Part shown: piece by piece, positions 1 to 12,400 of the stretch | Layout: each line of letters starts with the position of its first letter | Numbering within the stretch: position 1 is the first letter of the stretch | Assembly: GCF_027244095.1 (NCBI RefSeq) | Contig: NC_069658.1 | Location: forward strand, 51,881,001-51,945,000 | Direction: 5' to 3' | Source: Hemicordylus capensis | Lineage: Eukaryota; Chordata; Lepidosauria; Squamata; Cordylidae | Length of the DNA stretch: 64,000 nt | The notes under the pieces: generated by a model | What the model was told of the DNA's origin: nothing | Seen by the model: the letters and a program-made list of their open reading frames with translations, nothing else | Database searches by the model: none | Translations under genes and position numbers: made by a program

Positions 1-341
1 CAGTTCTGTATGGAGGAGTGGGCAAATATTGCTCCGTCTAGATGTGCAAGGTTGATAGAGAAGTATCCCAACAGACTCAAGGCTGTTATTAAAGCAAAAG
101 GTGGTTCAACAAAATATTGACATTGGGGGGGTGATCCTTTTTCAATCTCAGTAATTCTTGTTTTTTATTTCTGACACTTTTTCTGGACTGTAATTGTGAT
201 GTTTTTCAGTTGGATATTATAGGTTGCATTGGATAAGTACAGCTGGTGAAGGGAATTTTCTTTGTGTTTTCATTTAAGGATGTAAGGGAACCAGAATTTA
301 AGGTCTATCGAAGGGGGTGATTATTTTCAATACCCACTGTA
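1..341 (+). mobile_element. Tc1/mariner 3' end with transposase C-terminus
   Basis: Positions 1-120 read open to a TGA and encode a typical Tc1 transposase tail, with EEWANIAPSRCARLIEKYP followed by NRLKAVIKAKGG. The non-coding end runs to ATACCCACTGTA at 330-341, which fits a Tc1-type terminal inverted repeat closing at a TA target. The element is cut by the left edge of the window. It lies between RAD17 exon 540-483 and the missing last exon. Confidence 0.85.
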
Positions 342-482
342 CAACCTTCAGTATAGTCAGTGAGGTGGGAAAAGCGATGATGATTGCATGAAAGAGTATT
401 CAGCTTTTCAACATACAAAATAAACATAGCAGACCCTTGCCTTTTATAAAAGCTTTTTAGGAAACAGTATTAAGAAGTGTAC

Positions 483-3400
483 CTTCGAAAGTGTTTCTTT
501 AAAGGAAGCCTTCCAACATCTTGAATAAAAGTAATCTGAGCTGAAGAGATATACATGAAAATATTTCTTAGATTGCACTCAAAACTGTATATCCAAAATG
601 CACCTTACACCCATTTTATTTATTTATTGGGCATTTTCTTACCTACCACCTGCCCAATTCAATCTGGAAACTGTATATAACAAAGCCAGAAGTACAACTG
701 TACAAGTATCCATAAATTATAGGAACTGGTTTATAATTTAAGATCTAAAATTTCATTTTGAAAACAATAAAAGACTGACTTAGGGTAGCACACGGTTTAA
801 ATCACAAAAGCATAATTAGCGTCACTGCACTGGCAGACTGCTACACTGTTGAACAGCTTTCACAGGTAGGAAATTCTTCCTAACTTCTAGCTTAAATCTA
901 AAGCTGCTTCCTTGTCATTTCAACACATTCATTCTAGTTCTACCCTCAGGATCAACAGAAAACAAGTCTGCTCTGTGACAGCCCTTCAGATATTTGAAGA
1001 CTGCTATCCTATCCCCTCTTGGACTTCCCTTCTCCAGGCTAAACCTACCCAGATCTTTCAAACATTCCTCGTAGGAGTCTGTCAGACATCTTTGTTTCTC
1101 TCCTCTCCTATGAACCTATTCTAGTTTCCAATGGCAAAGCAACGTTGGTGATGGCCTGTGTGTAATTGTTTTGGCATTTTACTAAATTCTCAACAAATTT
1201 TACATTTTACTAACTTCTCAACAAATATATTATGTGAGACTTCCTCAGATGCTTTGCTGAAATCAAGATACACTATGCCCACAGCATTGCCTAGCTCTAC
1301 AAAACTAGTATCTTGGCTGAAAGAGGATATGAGATTAGTATGGCATGACAGGTTTGGGCTTGTAAGAACTGTGAATGCATATTCTGGACAAACGTTAAAA
1401 AGTTTGACATACCTTGGTTTCTCATAGGATTTGTCAGCATAGCAAGGTAAGGTAATAGCTGGGTCTGAAGACAGAGTGGTGGTAAACAGAACCCTGAAAA
1501 GAGGAATTTTGCAGCAGCACAGTTTTCTTGATACTATAAAGGAGGCAGGACAGACAAGTACAGTAGTTATAACCAATTTTATCAGTAAAACTGCAGAATC
1601 TCTGTTCTGCTTCTCTACTAGTACATAACTACTGTACATCAATTAAGAGTTTAGCTAAGCTTCCCAGTCCTTTGAAAACTGATTTTTAAATAAGGTTTCA
1701 ACACTATCCTATTGAATTGCTCTGTAAAATAGCTATTGAGATTTATGAAATATATACTCAGCAATTTCAAGGGGATTAAATCCAAGTGTCCCCCCACCCA
1801 CCGCATTTTAGTTTTCCTATAGATTATATAAATGGATTGCTCTAAGGGTAGTCCAAGTCAGTTTTAACATCAAGCAGTTATACCCCATTCATTCTATGCA
1901 TCAAGATTCCTTGCAGAGCCACAAAGGATGCTGGGATGTACCTGATCAAAGGTTACTTGAAAGTAGCCTGTAAATATATTGCCTCTTGGGTTGTTTGTGC
2001 AGCCAGATTAGCTCTAAATGACACTGTGTCGATGACTCATCCAGAATATTTTCCTTTGCTAGATGGGGCAACACATTCTAACTGAAACCTAAATCTTACT
2101 ACTAATGCTCTAATCTTGTAATTGAGATGTTTATCACAAATATGCAAGGCAAGGCAATGTTGCAATAGCCAGCACTGTGTCAGAAGAAAATCACATTATG
2201 CAAACTGAGTTTATTTGATTCTATTTTAGGTCATTACTCGAATACAGAATAAAGTAAACAGACTTTTAACACACATTTTCTCAAAATAGATAAACTACCT
2301 TTTTATTAATTAGGAACCACTGTGGTTTATGGAGGGGCCGAAAGCCCATTCCTCCTTTGTTCTGTGCAGAGGTTCTGGCTCTGTTTGAATGCATCATGCC
2401 CCTTGTGGCCACAGACGCGCTATATTCTCGAAGTATAGGTCGTGCCTACAGAAGGTAATAAAACTGAAGCTGTAGAGTTACTTATGGGACCTGAAACCAA
2501 GATTAAAATTAAACTATTCAAGTGCGCCACATAGTGGCATGGTTTAGATGCTTATAAATGAGCATTAGGGAGCTGCATTACTCTTTCACAAGAGGAGAAT
2601 GCAAGTTTCCCACCCACCCACTTTATATACAAAATCAAAGAAATGCAGCTCAGTTTATAAACATTAGAACAAACCAGGCTATAAAACAGACATAGGACAT
2701 CCTGGTTTATTCCAGAATTAACATGAAATGTGGAACTGGAAGGCACTGGGTGTGTGTGTGTCTTGAACACTGTATGTCAGTGGTCAGTCACCTTCTTTCC
2801 TGTGCCACTCATGCCCTGACTCTTCAGCATACTAGGCCAAGTAGACCTCAGAGAAAGGACACCTCTAAGTGTACTGCCAGGCTAGATATGGATACAACAA
2901 ATATTTACAACTAATGCACTCCGTTGACCACTAGGCCCTACAAATTACTCATTTCCAAGCCAACCTAGCAATCTGTGTAACTCAAGTGGCGACACAAAGG
3001 CCCTGCTTCAGGCCCTTGGCTCATTTCTCTAAGTTCTCAACTCCTGCCTGACCCTGACTGTACCTTCAGATGCTGGCCCTCTGCTAGACTGTCGCATTTG
3101 ACCCTGTCCTGTCCTTGGTCCAGCTCTGACCCTCTGCTCAGCAACTATTGACTACAGCCGTTCCTAGTACTTAGCCAATACAAAAGAGAAACTGTGGCTT
3201 GTTGTTTTAAAGTGAAAGAAAAACCTTTCACTCTCTTTCTCTTGTATATGAGGAGGGGTGGGGGGGTGGGGGATGCAAACTTGCAGCTGCTTTAAGCTCA
3301 TTTAAGCACTGGCCAGTGTCTTATTAAAGCTTATTAAAGCATGAAGTACTACAGCCTGAAAAGCAGGGAAAGGTCTGGACCCATAAATAGGTTTAATCTT

Positions 3401-6400
3401 ATGTGCAAATTTAAAAATGTGTACTTTTAACCAATGAGAAACTGGGCATTTCTTGGAGGTAAGTAGTATCACAGTCACCTGTTCATCTGGACATGGTATG
3501 GTCATGAGATAATTTTACCTCATCAGTTTCATGTGGGGAATATTAACAAATGTACTCCCACATTTGTGGGATTTGTTATACTGTGCTAGGGAGCCTGTTG
3601 GTTCAAGCACTTTCCTAAGTGTTACCCGATGTGACATACTCATAAGAAATATTCAATATAGGACAATATTCTCATGTCAATAAATGAAAATGGGAGTCAG
3701 ACGATAGATAGGTAGGCTCTAAGTTGATTTAGGAAATTTTAAAAAATTGAATCAATAGCCCTATTGTGCTTAATCGATTAAAACCCTATTCACACATTAT
3801 GTTCAGTATTTGAACAATCTGTATACAGTATACACAGGTACAGATCTGAATTCAGATACAATTCACATGTTATGTTAAATGCAGGTACAGCAGTTCATGT
3901 ATCCTGCATTTGAGGAGGCCAGATTCACTTTTAAAACGAATGCAGATACAGTCATTAACACCAACACACAAGTGTGCAGATATTTGAATGCAGGTAAAAC
4001 ATAGAAGAATTATTTATGCAATGAAAAATAGTCCTGCTCAAGTTTGGGAGCTGTGCACACTCCCATTTTCTGACTGTGTGCTAATTAGAAAGAAAGAAAA
4101 ATGTAGGAGGAACAGGCACTGATAATCTTCTAGCCTCCTGCTGGGTTTTAAGGGTTTTCAGCAGCTGGGTACAGCTACCATATTCAGCAGCTGGCTAGGA
4201 CAGAGCAATCCTACCCCAGCAGAAGGCTATCTGCCAAACTTGGGTAGGATACTTGTCCTGCCCTATTTCTCATCATGTGAATGAGTCTAATGTCTGAAAA
4301 GGGCTTCTGTCTAAGTTATGTAAATTACAAGACTATGCAAACCTGAAAAAGTACAAGCTGAACTGGATAAATATATACAATAAAGCTGACACACACTGAC
4401 AAGCGCTGAATCCAGTCACTTTCTACGTTATTTGGTTCAAAATATTTGTTTCTGTCCTGAGATTTACTCAGAATATTTACTTAATATTTATATTCTGAGT
4501 AAACACAGAATATTTACTGAATTGCTTTCACAATTTAAAAGTATAATACAGAATTCAAATATAAAAAAATAAAAATGAAACCTTACATCCCAGTTACTGC
4601 AAAGGAAATCAGCAGCACTCAAGTATTCACTGGCTCTCACAAGATCATCTATATCTGAGAAAAAGTCTACATAGTTTTGGTGAAGGTATAAATTAAATAA
4701 GTCTCCAAGCATGTGTGACTTTTCTATGACGTCCTGATAAAGAAGAATACATACAATTAATGTTATACAACACAAAAACCAACATTTAGAAGTGCATTGA
4801 ATTAAGATCATTGTTTTTATCCAGCACTTGCATATGGCACTAGAAGTACATTTTTACTAAATTAATAGCAAGCAGTAAAGGTGTTTACCTCAGGTTGAAC
4901 AAGCAAGGGATCTCGTTCATATTCTGATAAATGAACAGGTAGGCGAGGAAAGTCCAATTCTGTTGCTGGTTCTCCTATAAAGAAATTTATAACACACTAC
5001 AGTTATATATGATCAGTTTGTATTGAACACTTATTTTAATTAGTTACTACTACTACTACTACTACATTTATATACCGCTCGTCAACCAAAGTTCTCAAAG
5101 CGGTTTACATAGAAAAATTAGTAAGACATCAAGAAGATGGGTCCCCTGTCCCCAAAGGGCTCACAATATAGAAAGAAACATAAGGCAGATTCCAGATATG
5201 GCCACTGGAGGAATGCTGTGCTGAGACTGGATGGTGCCAGTTGCTCTCCCCCTGCTAAATATAAAGAAAATCACCACTTTGAAAGATGCCTCTTTGCTTA
5301 GTTAGCAGGCATGTAAGGTGAGCTAAATAATTAGTTTAAATTAGTTAGGATTCTTGGCTTATATGATCATATGAAGGGCAAGAGACTAGAGGTTTGTTTA
5401 GCATTCACACTTTGCTACTATTGGTGAATATGGCTTGATTTCTTTTGCCATCTTTTCTACCTGAAGTATGTATGTATCTATGTATATATCTATCTTGCTA
5501 ATTCTCTAAGGCATACCCAAGGCTAATCCCATGTGTGGCAGCTCTTGCGTGAGTTCGCAAGCAGAAGCACCTGACTGGGCAGTGGGGATTCCATATGCAG
5601 ATAGAAAGGAGGAGCCTGTGATAGCAAAAGCACCATGGTGATTGGGCAGTGGGGATTCCATATGCAGTCCAGATAGGGAGGAGGAGAAGCCTGTGATGGT
5701 TAAGGTCAGTTGGAATGCAACTTGTTTGTAGAGGAGAGGGACAGACAGACAGCAGGGGTCTGCGAAGAGAGGGGTCGTGAGGGAGGGATGAGCCCCTTCA
5801 GGAGAAGGAGACTGCTGTTGTGTGAATTGGATGAGGAAACAAGATGAACAGGATCTGTTAACTCAGGAAGGGAGAGAGAGAGAGAGAGAGAGAGAGAATG
5901 GAGGGAAAGAAAGACAGAGGCAAAGAGCAAGTGTAGGAGAGAGAAAGAGAGAAAAAGAAAGGAGGAGAAGAGAGAAAGGTGAGGCACGGGCCCAGGCCTG
6001 TCAGCGACATGAGGAGAATGTGTGGCTATGGTGGTGGCGGCGGCCGCCACAAGGAAGGGCCCAGTCAACCACTGCTGCTGTTTGGGTTTACCAAGAACAT
6101 TGGCAGAGGGAGGCAGGCAGGCAAGGGATGGGACCGGGACTGTCAGTGGCCTGAGGGGAACGAACAGTCATGGCTGTGGCAGCAGCGAGGAAGGGCCCAA
6201 TTAACTGCTGCTCCTGCGGAGAGGAGCAGGAGTGGGGCTCGGGTGAGGGTGGGAAGGTCTCTGGGGATAGGGGCTGCAGCTTGGCCAATAGGCACCAGCA
6301 ATGCTGGTGTGACCAAGAGGGGTGAGGGGGGTGGAGTAAAAGGATGGAGGAGTGACTAAGAGGGGTGAGGGGAATGGAAACAACCTGATGGAGGAGACAC

Positions 6401-9400
6401 AGGAGTGCAGCTCAGGGGAGGGTGGAGAGATCTCTAAGGTGAGGGGGGCTGTGGCAGGGGGTAAGGGACAATCAAGTACTAGCATGCAGATGTTCTGCAC
6501 GGGTTAAGCTAGTAAATAATATTGTGTTCACATAACAGTGGGATGGCCGATGTCAAATAGGAAGTTTCCAATTTTTATTAGTGAGTTTTTCAGCAATACA
6601 ATATGCAGAAGTTTTGCTTTTCCATCGACTTTGTAGAAGATTATTTTATATATATTTAACTTCAGAGAAATGAGCCATTGCATATTCTGATATTTCTGTG
6701 GAAAAGCATGTAAATGCTGTCGCTTTACTGTATTTTCCACACAAACAAAATGGAAACCCAATAAAATCCATTAGATAACAGCTACTTTTTGTGGGAGGCA
6801 AAGGAGGCACTAAAGACTAGCACAAGGGTGAAGCAGAAAATTAGGCTAAAGCTTTCTGTCTTCACATATCTAGTGGTACTAATATGGATTCCAAGAGATT
6901 TTTAGTAGGTGTTTCATGTCTGCTACTAGTAAGACTGACTCAATAGTATCCTATGATCTATTAATACATTAGACAAGCCCAAGGCCACTCAAAGAGGATT
7001 TAGTGTTAAGTGCTTGTCAACAGTAGATCATGCATTGCTTAATGCAGCTGAAGCCTATTCATTGATGTTAACATAACCCCTCCTAGATAAAATTGGTTTG
7101 CAGTCCCCTCATCAAACACTCCTCATTCCATGAATACTGTCTTCAAACAGGTGGAGAACAGGTGCCTAGAAGGGTTGCAATTCCAGAGTATGAGAAATGA
7201 AATTGTTTCACATCTGGTTTAGCCATGCATAGATTAGTAAAATGAACTGCATGTACAGTAAGACTTCATATAGTAGTGGAAATAGGATGGATTTCCTGCT
7301 AGCTAGTATAATTATTCTCAGTTGGTAAAAAGAGAGCAAAGAGTTCTTGGGCTACATGATGGCAGTTCAAGTGTAAGCAGAAAAACAGACCAAGAATTTC
7401 CTTCCTTTAAAAATAAATATATATGGAAAGGGCAGAGATAACCTCTTAATGGCGGAAATGAGTGGAATGTACCTTATGTTATAAGCTGGTCTGAGATTAG
7501 AGGAAATGAAATGGCTCACTACAACTTCAGAGAAACAAAATCTTTTCATATGCATCCTTATCATATGAAAAAAGGAGTGATAGTCCAAGTGGGTAGAAAC
7601 AATCCCTACTAACTGCATATTTTCTTAAAACAAATCAGACAAACAAGTTAATTACATTGGAAGCAAATATAGGATTATGTGAGGTTATTTTTTCCCCTGA
7701 CATCTAAAAATAAATCAAAAGTTTTCTTACTTTTGCAGTAAAGTATTTTCCCCAAAGCATGGAAAAGAAAGATAGAAGCATCTTTGCCACCAACAGCTTG
7801 TACTGCCTGGCTTTCCAAAGGAATACCATATTTCTTTTTCTTTTTCACTTTAGATAATGTATCACATTTTAATGTAGAATTCCCCTTTCTGTGTGACCAC
7901 AAGTTGTTCTCTGACGAATACTCTGGAAATCAAAACCAAGAGCATCAGCAAAGTGGTAGAATTAGAAACACAAGCTCCAGAACTTAAATAGAAAAATATG
8001 ACACTTTATTAAGCCAAGAACTATCTATCTACAAAGAATATGAATCCTCTAATTTGTGTTTAAGTTTTATATTCTATTATACCCATTTCTCCCCATATTA
8101 AACATGAGCCCATAATGATATAAGAGTCGCAAGTCACTGGAAATTACTTGGAATAATATTGGGTTAAGTGTTGATATGAAGATCTCCAGAAAGGTGAACT
8201 AACTCAGACCTGAGTATTTATTAAATATTGCCATTTAGGACTGTGCAGGTCAGTAAAATCAGAGCTCCGACTTTACAGACCTTCACAGTCCTTTTCCCAT
8301 TTGGATTATTCTTCATTTCATATACAATATCTAAAAAGAGCTTTTAAATAAATTCTTAAATATACTGTGCAATTATTCACTTGATGTCTGATGGTTATCA
8401 CCAGAACATAGGAAGCTGCCTTACGTTGAGTGAGACCATTGCTCCACATAACTCAGAATGGCCGACACTGACTAGCAAGAGCTCTTCCATGTTTCAGGCC
8501 TTTCTCAGCCCTACCCGCAGATGCCAGAGACCAAACCTGCTTCCAAAGCAGCTGCTCTTCCACTGAGCTATGCCCACATCCCCAATGTACAGCCTTATTA
8601 TTATGGTAACCAGTTTATATTGTTAGTTGCTATGAGAATCTGCAGGTAAGTTAGTATGACAAGATAAAAATCTTTGGGAGTGGGAACCAGACATGCAAGT
8701 CACACTGAGCTTAATATACAAATAGCTTATAATTTCTATGACAGTTTATGTCAAGTGTTCAGTCATTTGCTATTTTTTTCCAAATTATTGATAATTCAAA
8801 AATCCTACATCATGAGTTTATTCCAACTGACTTGTCTAGATTGGTATTTTGTCAAAAATTAAGTGCTGAAACTATAGCAATAAAAGTGCTCAAGTTACTC
8901 CTATTTTCTTGTCTGAATGACAATCTGAACACGCTTGCACATTAATATATTTTGCTGTGATAAACTCATTGCTCTTTTATTAGTCTTTTTTATTAGTCTG
9001 AACCAGACATATTGCCACTGAAAGAGTTCTATATTTACCTTTCCAAGAAGAAAACTGAAGACTATTTATTGCACTCCTAACGTCACCTGAGCATCCTTTG
9101 CAAATCAGTTCTAATGAGGCTTTGTCAGGGACACCACTCTTTTCTCCACTCTAGAAGGAAAAGTGAAAGTGACATTACAACTGGCACAGGTTTGACTGCT
9201 GCTAGATTGTGGGAATCAATATTTTGCCGCCACCTGTGCTACATGCCTTCGTGTGATTTATTGCCCTGCAGTTTTGCAGCCTAACTGCTTCTCTCAAGTG
9301 ACCCCAAAATTAGACTTCTGCTAGTCTTCAGATCTAGAACTCCACTCTATGGCATCAGATGGCACACTGATCAAGTCACAGCACTCTGTGGTATCAGACA

Positions 9401-12400
9401 GAGATCCATTGTACATAAGGGCTGCAAAAATAAATATACAACCTCTATCAAGCATGTAGAGCTCACCTAAGGTAAAATAAGTAGGGGAGGCTGCACATAT
9501 GAAAACTGTGCATAGACATCATAGCATACTTATTATATTTGTATCCCATGCCTTGTATATGATCCGTCTCTCTTTTTTATTCTCTGAACAACTTATGCTT
9601 AAAGATAGTGACTGGGCCCATTATCACCCAATAGGTTTTGTGGCCAAAAAGAAATCTGAACCCAAGTCTCCCCAGCTAAATCCAGCATCACAGCCAATAC
9701 ACCACCCAACTCATTTTAACTTCTTTTTTTTAAAAGTGGAATCATAACTTTCCGCCCTTCAAAATAGGTTTTCCTAATGTATACAACACAAACATGGTAC
9801 ATTTATCCCAAAGGCTGCTTTAATATGGACAGTTTTCAAATATGTCCTACCGTATCAGCCTCTGCTGCAGCTATTCGATTTAGAACTTTCATCATTATTG
9901 TTGGAGCCACTGGGTTAAAACTGAGAACAAGAAAAAGATTTCAAAGTTAGTTTCATAGAAAATTTTTGTATTATAACCAATGCAATTACTGATTTATTTA
10001 CCTAACTGTAGCTATATGGAGCTCTTCCTGAATCTCCTTAGGGAATAAGGACCTCTGGTTGCTGGCTCCGCTGAAGCCATCCGATATTATAAACACAAGA
10101 GGGCATCTGCCTGTCCGCAAAAACCTCCTAGGATGCAAAATGAAGGAGATTCATAAGCTTAAACCTAAGAATTTTAATACCAGCCATCAAACATTATACT
10201 AGGGATCAGCAACTTGAAGCCCCTGGGCTAAATCTGCCAATCTGGGCAGTCATACACCCACCCTCCCTCAGTTACCACCAGTTCAAATGCAAATGAAGAA
10301 TGTGGAAGAGTAACATTTGTGTGAGATCTGTTAGCAGGCCACTTGGGGTATGGGAAATTGGTGACTTGGCCCGTCACTAAAAATGATCCTTTGGCAAAGC
10401 TAGTCATTGATTAGACTTTAAACTCACCTCAAAATTTCATGTAAGCTGCTAGGATCACGATAAAAATGGTTTGGAATATCCTATTAAAAAACAAACACAA
10501 TATTATTTCAGCATGCTTGTTGCACCAGTATTGCAGATGGCCCTCAGTCTTCAAGGACCAGTAAAATTACCACATACACATAGCCATGTACTCATGCTAC
10601 TTTACATTAACAGCTGGCATCTAGACTAACTGAAAAATGCTGTATGTGTGTAACAACCCCCCTAGTCCAGGGGTGTCAAACTCAATTGGGTGATGGGCCA
10701 GATTTGATCCGGATACACCTCCGGGGAGCCGCACATAGCCTTGCGCCTTCTGTTGCCTTGTGCCGCCTTCTGTCTTCCTCCACCTTTCTCTCACTTTCTT
10801 CTGCCCTCCCTTGCCTTGGCACTTTAATTAGGTGAATGCACTGCTTTTACAGCAGAATATGCTCAGGGAAAATTAAAATAATTCTTGGTAGTTTTTAAAA
10901 GAAATTCTGAATCTCATACTTCCTGATGATATTCAGATACTAAATTTTGCATATACAATCCTGCCACTCAACTTAGCTGAAGGAACTACATTTTACACCA
11001 GAATGTGTTCAAGGAAAATGTTTGCATTTTTAGAAGAAATTCTGAACATAACCATAATATTTTAAATGTTATTGATCTCAATAGATTTTATAGCACTCAA
11101 TATAATGATCAATAATGTCAAAACAACATCATGCCCCAAGAAAAGAAGAACCTCTCTTCCCTTGATTTATTAACTGATTGATTAAGTGCAGTCAAGTCAG
11201 TGTTGAATCTTAGCGACCACATAGATAGATTCTCTCCAGGATGATCTGTCTTCAGCTTGGCCTTTACAGTCTATCAGTGGTGCATTCATTGCTGTTGTAA
11301 TTGAGTCCATCCACCTTGCTGCTGGTCATCCTCTTCTTCTCTTTCTTCAGCTTTCCCCAGCATTATGGACTTCTCAAGGGAGCTGGGTTTTCGCATAATG
11401 TGTCCAAAGTATGATAGTTTGAACCTGGTCATTTGTGCATCGAGTGAAAATTCTGGATTGATTTGTTCTAGGATCCATTTGTTTGTTTTCCTGGATGTCC
11501 ATGGTATCCTCAGAAGTCTTCTCCAGCACCAAAGTTCAAAAGCATCAATGCTTTTTCTATCTTGCTAGTCCAGCTTTCGCATCCATAAAGTGTCACAGGA
11601 AAAACCATTGTCCAAATGATTCCCTTATCTTCCACTTATTTCTTTTTTCCTCCTACTCCCTCTTTCTCTCACTTCCCTCCTCTCCCCACTCCTCCCTTTC
11701 CAGAGAAAAAACATCTTCTGACTTGCCTTCTTTCCTCCTCCTCCCTCTTTATTTCCCCTCTTCAGTGCTTCATGCACTAAAAAGCCAACCACAAGGGAGG
11801 GAGGAAACAAAGCTTCTCCTCTGGGGAGAGAGAATGTGAGAGGCTGGCAGCAGGATGAAGAAGGAAGCTGGCCAGCCAGCAAATCATAGATGTGCTGCCT
11901 ATTCAGTGTGTGGTGGGGCAGGGGTGAAAAGTGGCAGTAGCTTGTACCAGGGCTGCTGGCTTCATGTGGACTGGTCAGATGAGCTCAGTGGGCCTGATCT
12001 GGCTCACGAGTGGGCAGTTTGATGCTCTAGCCCTAGCCAAGCCATTGTTACTAAAAGATAAATCCACCCTATAGTGTAGGAAAGTGTCAGTCAAATAACA
12101 CTGATCATAATAATTCAAGTGTCCTGTAGCAGAGTCAGCTTATGCACAAAGAAACATAAACACAATTTTTAACACAACCCATTAAAACCAGGATTGGCAA
12201 TATTTGAAAATGGAAAGGTGAGGAACCAATGAAAAAACTAGGACTAGGAAGTAAGAGTTAGCAAAATTTCAAATAATCACTCCCATTCTGTGAATGTGCT
12301 TTATTTTTATGGATGACTTCTATTGTCTATTCTCTTTTCGGGGGGGGGGGGTATTTGTTTTATAGTGAGCTATCAGCACCTAATGGTGCAGTGGGGAAAT

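Noticed and set aside
1190-1642. 150-codon minus-strand ORF as a gene
   Set aside because: It overlaps a RAD17 exon out of frame and then enters a CR1.
5706-6500. Several 60-126 codon ORFs on both strands
   Set aside because: Explained by purine bias and internal duplication. No splice context or homology.
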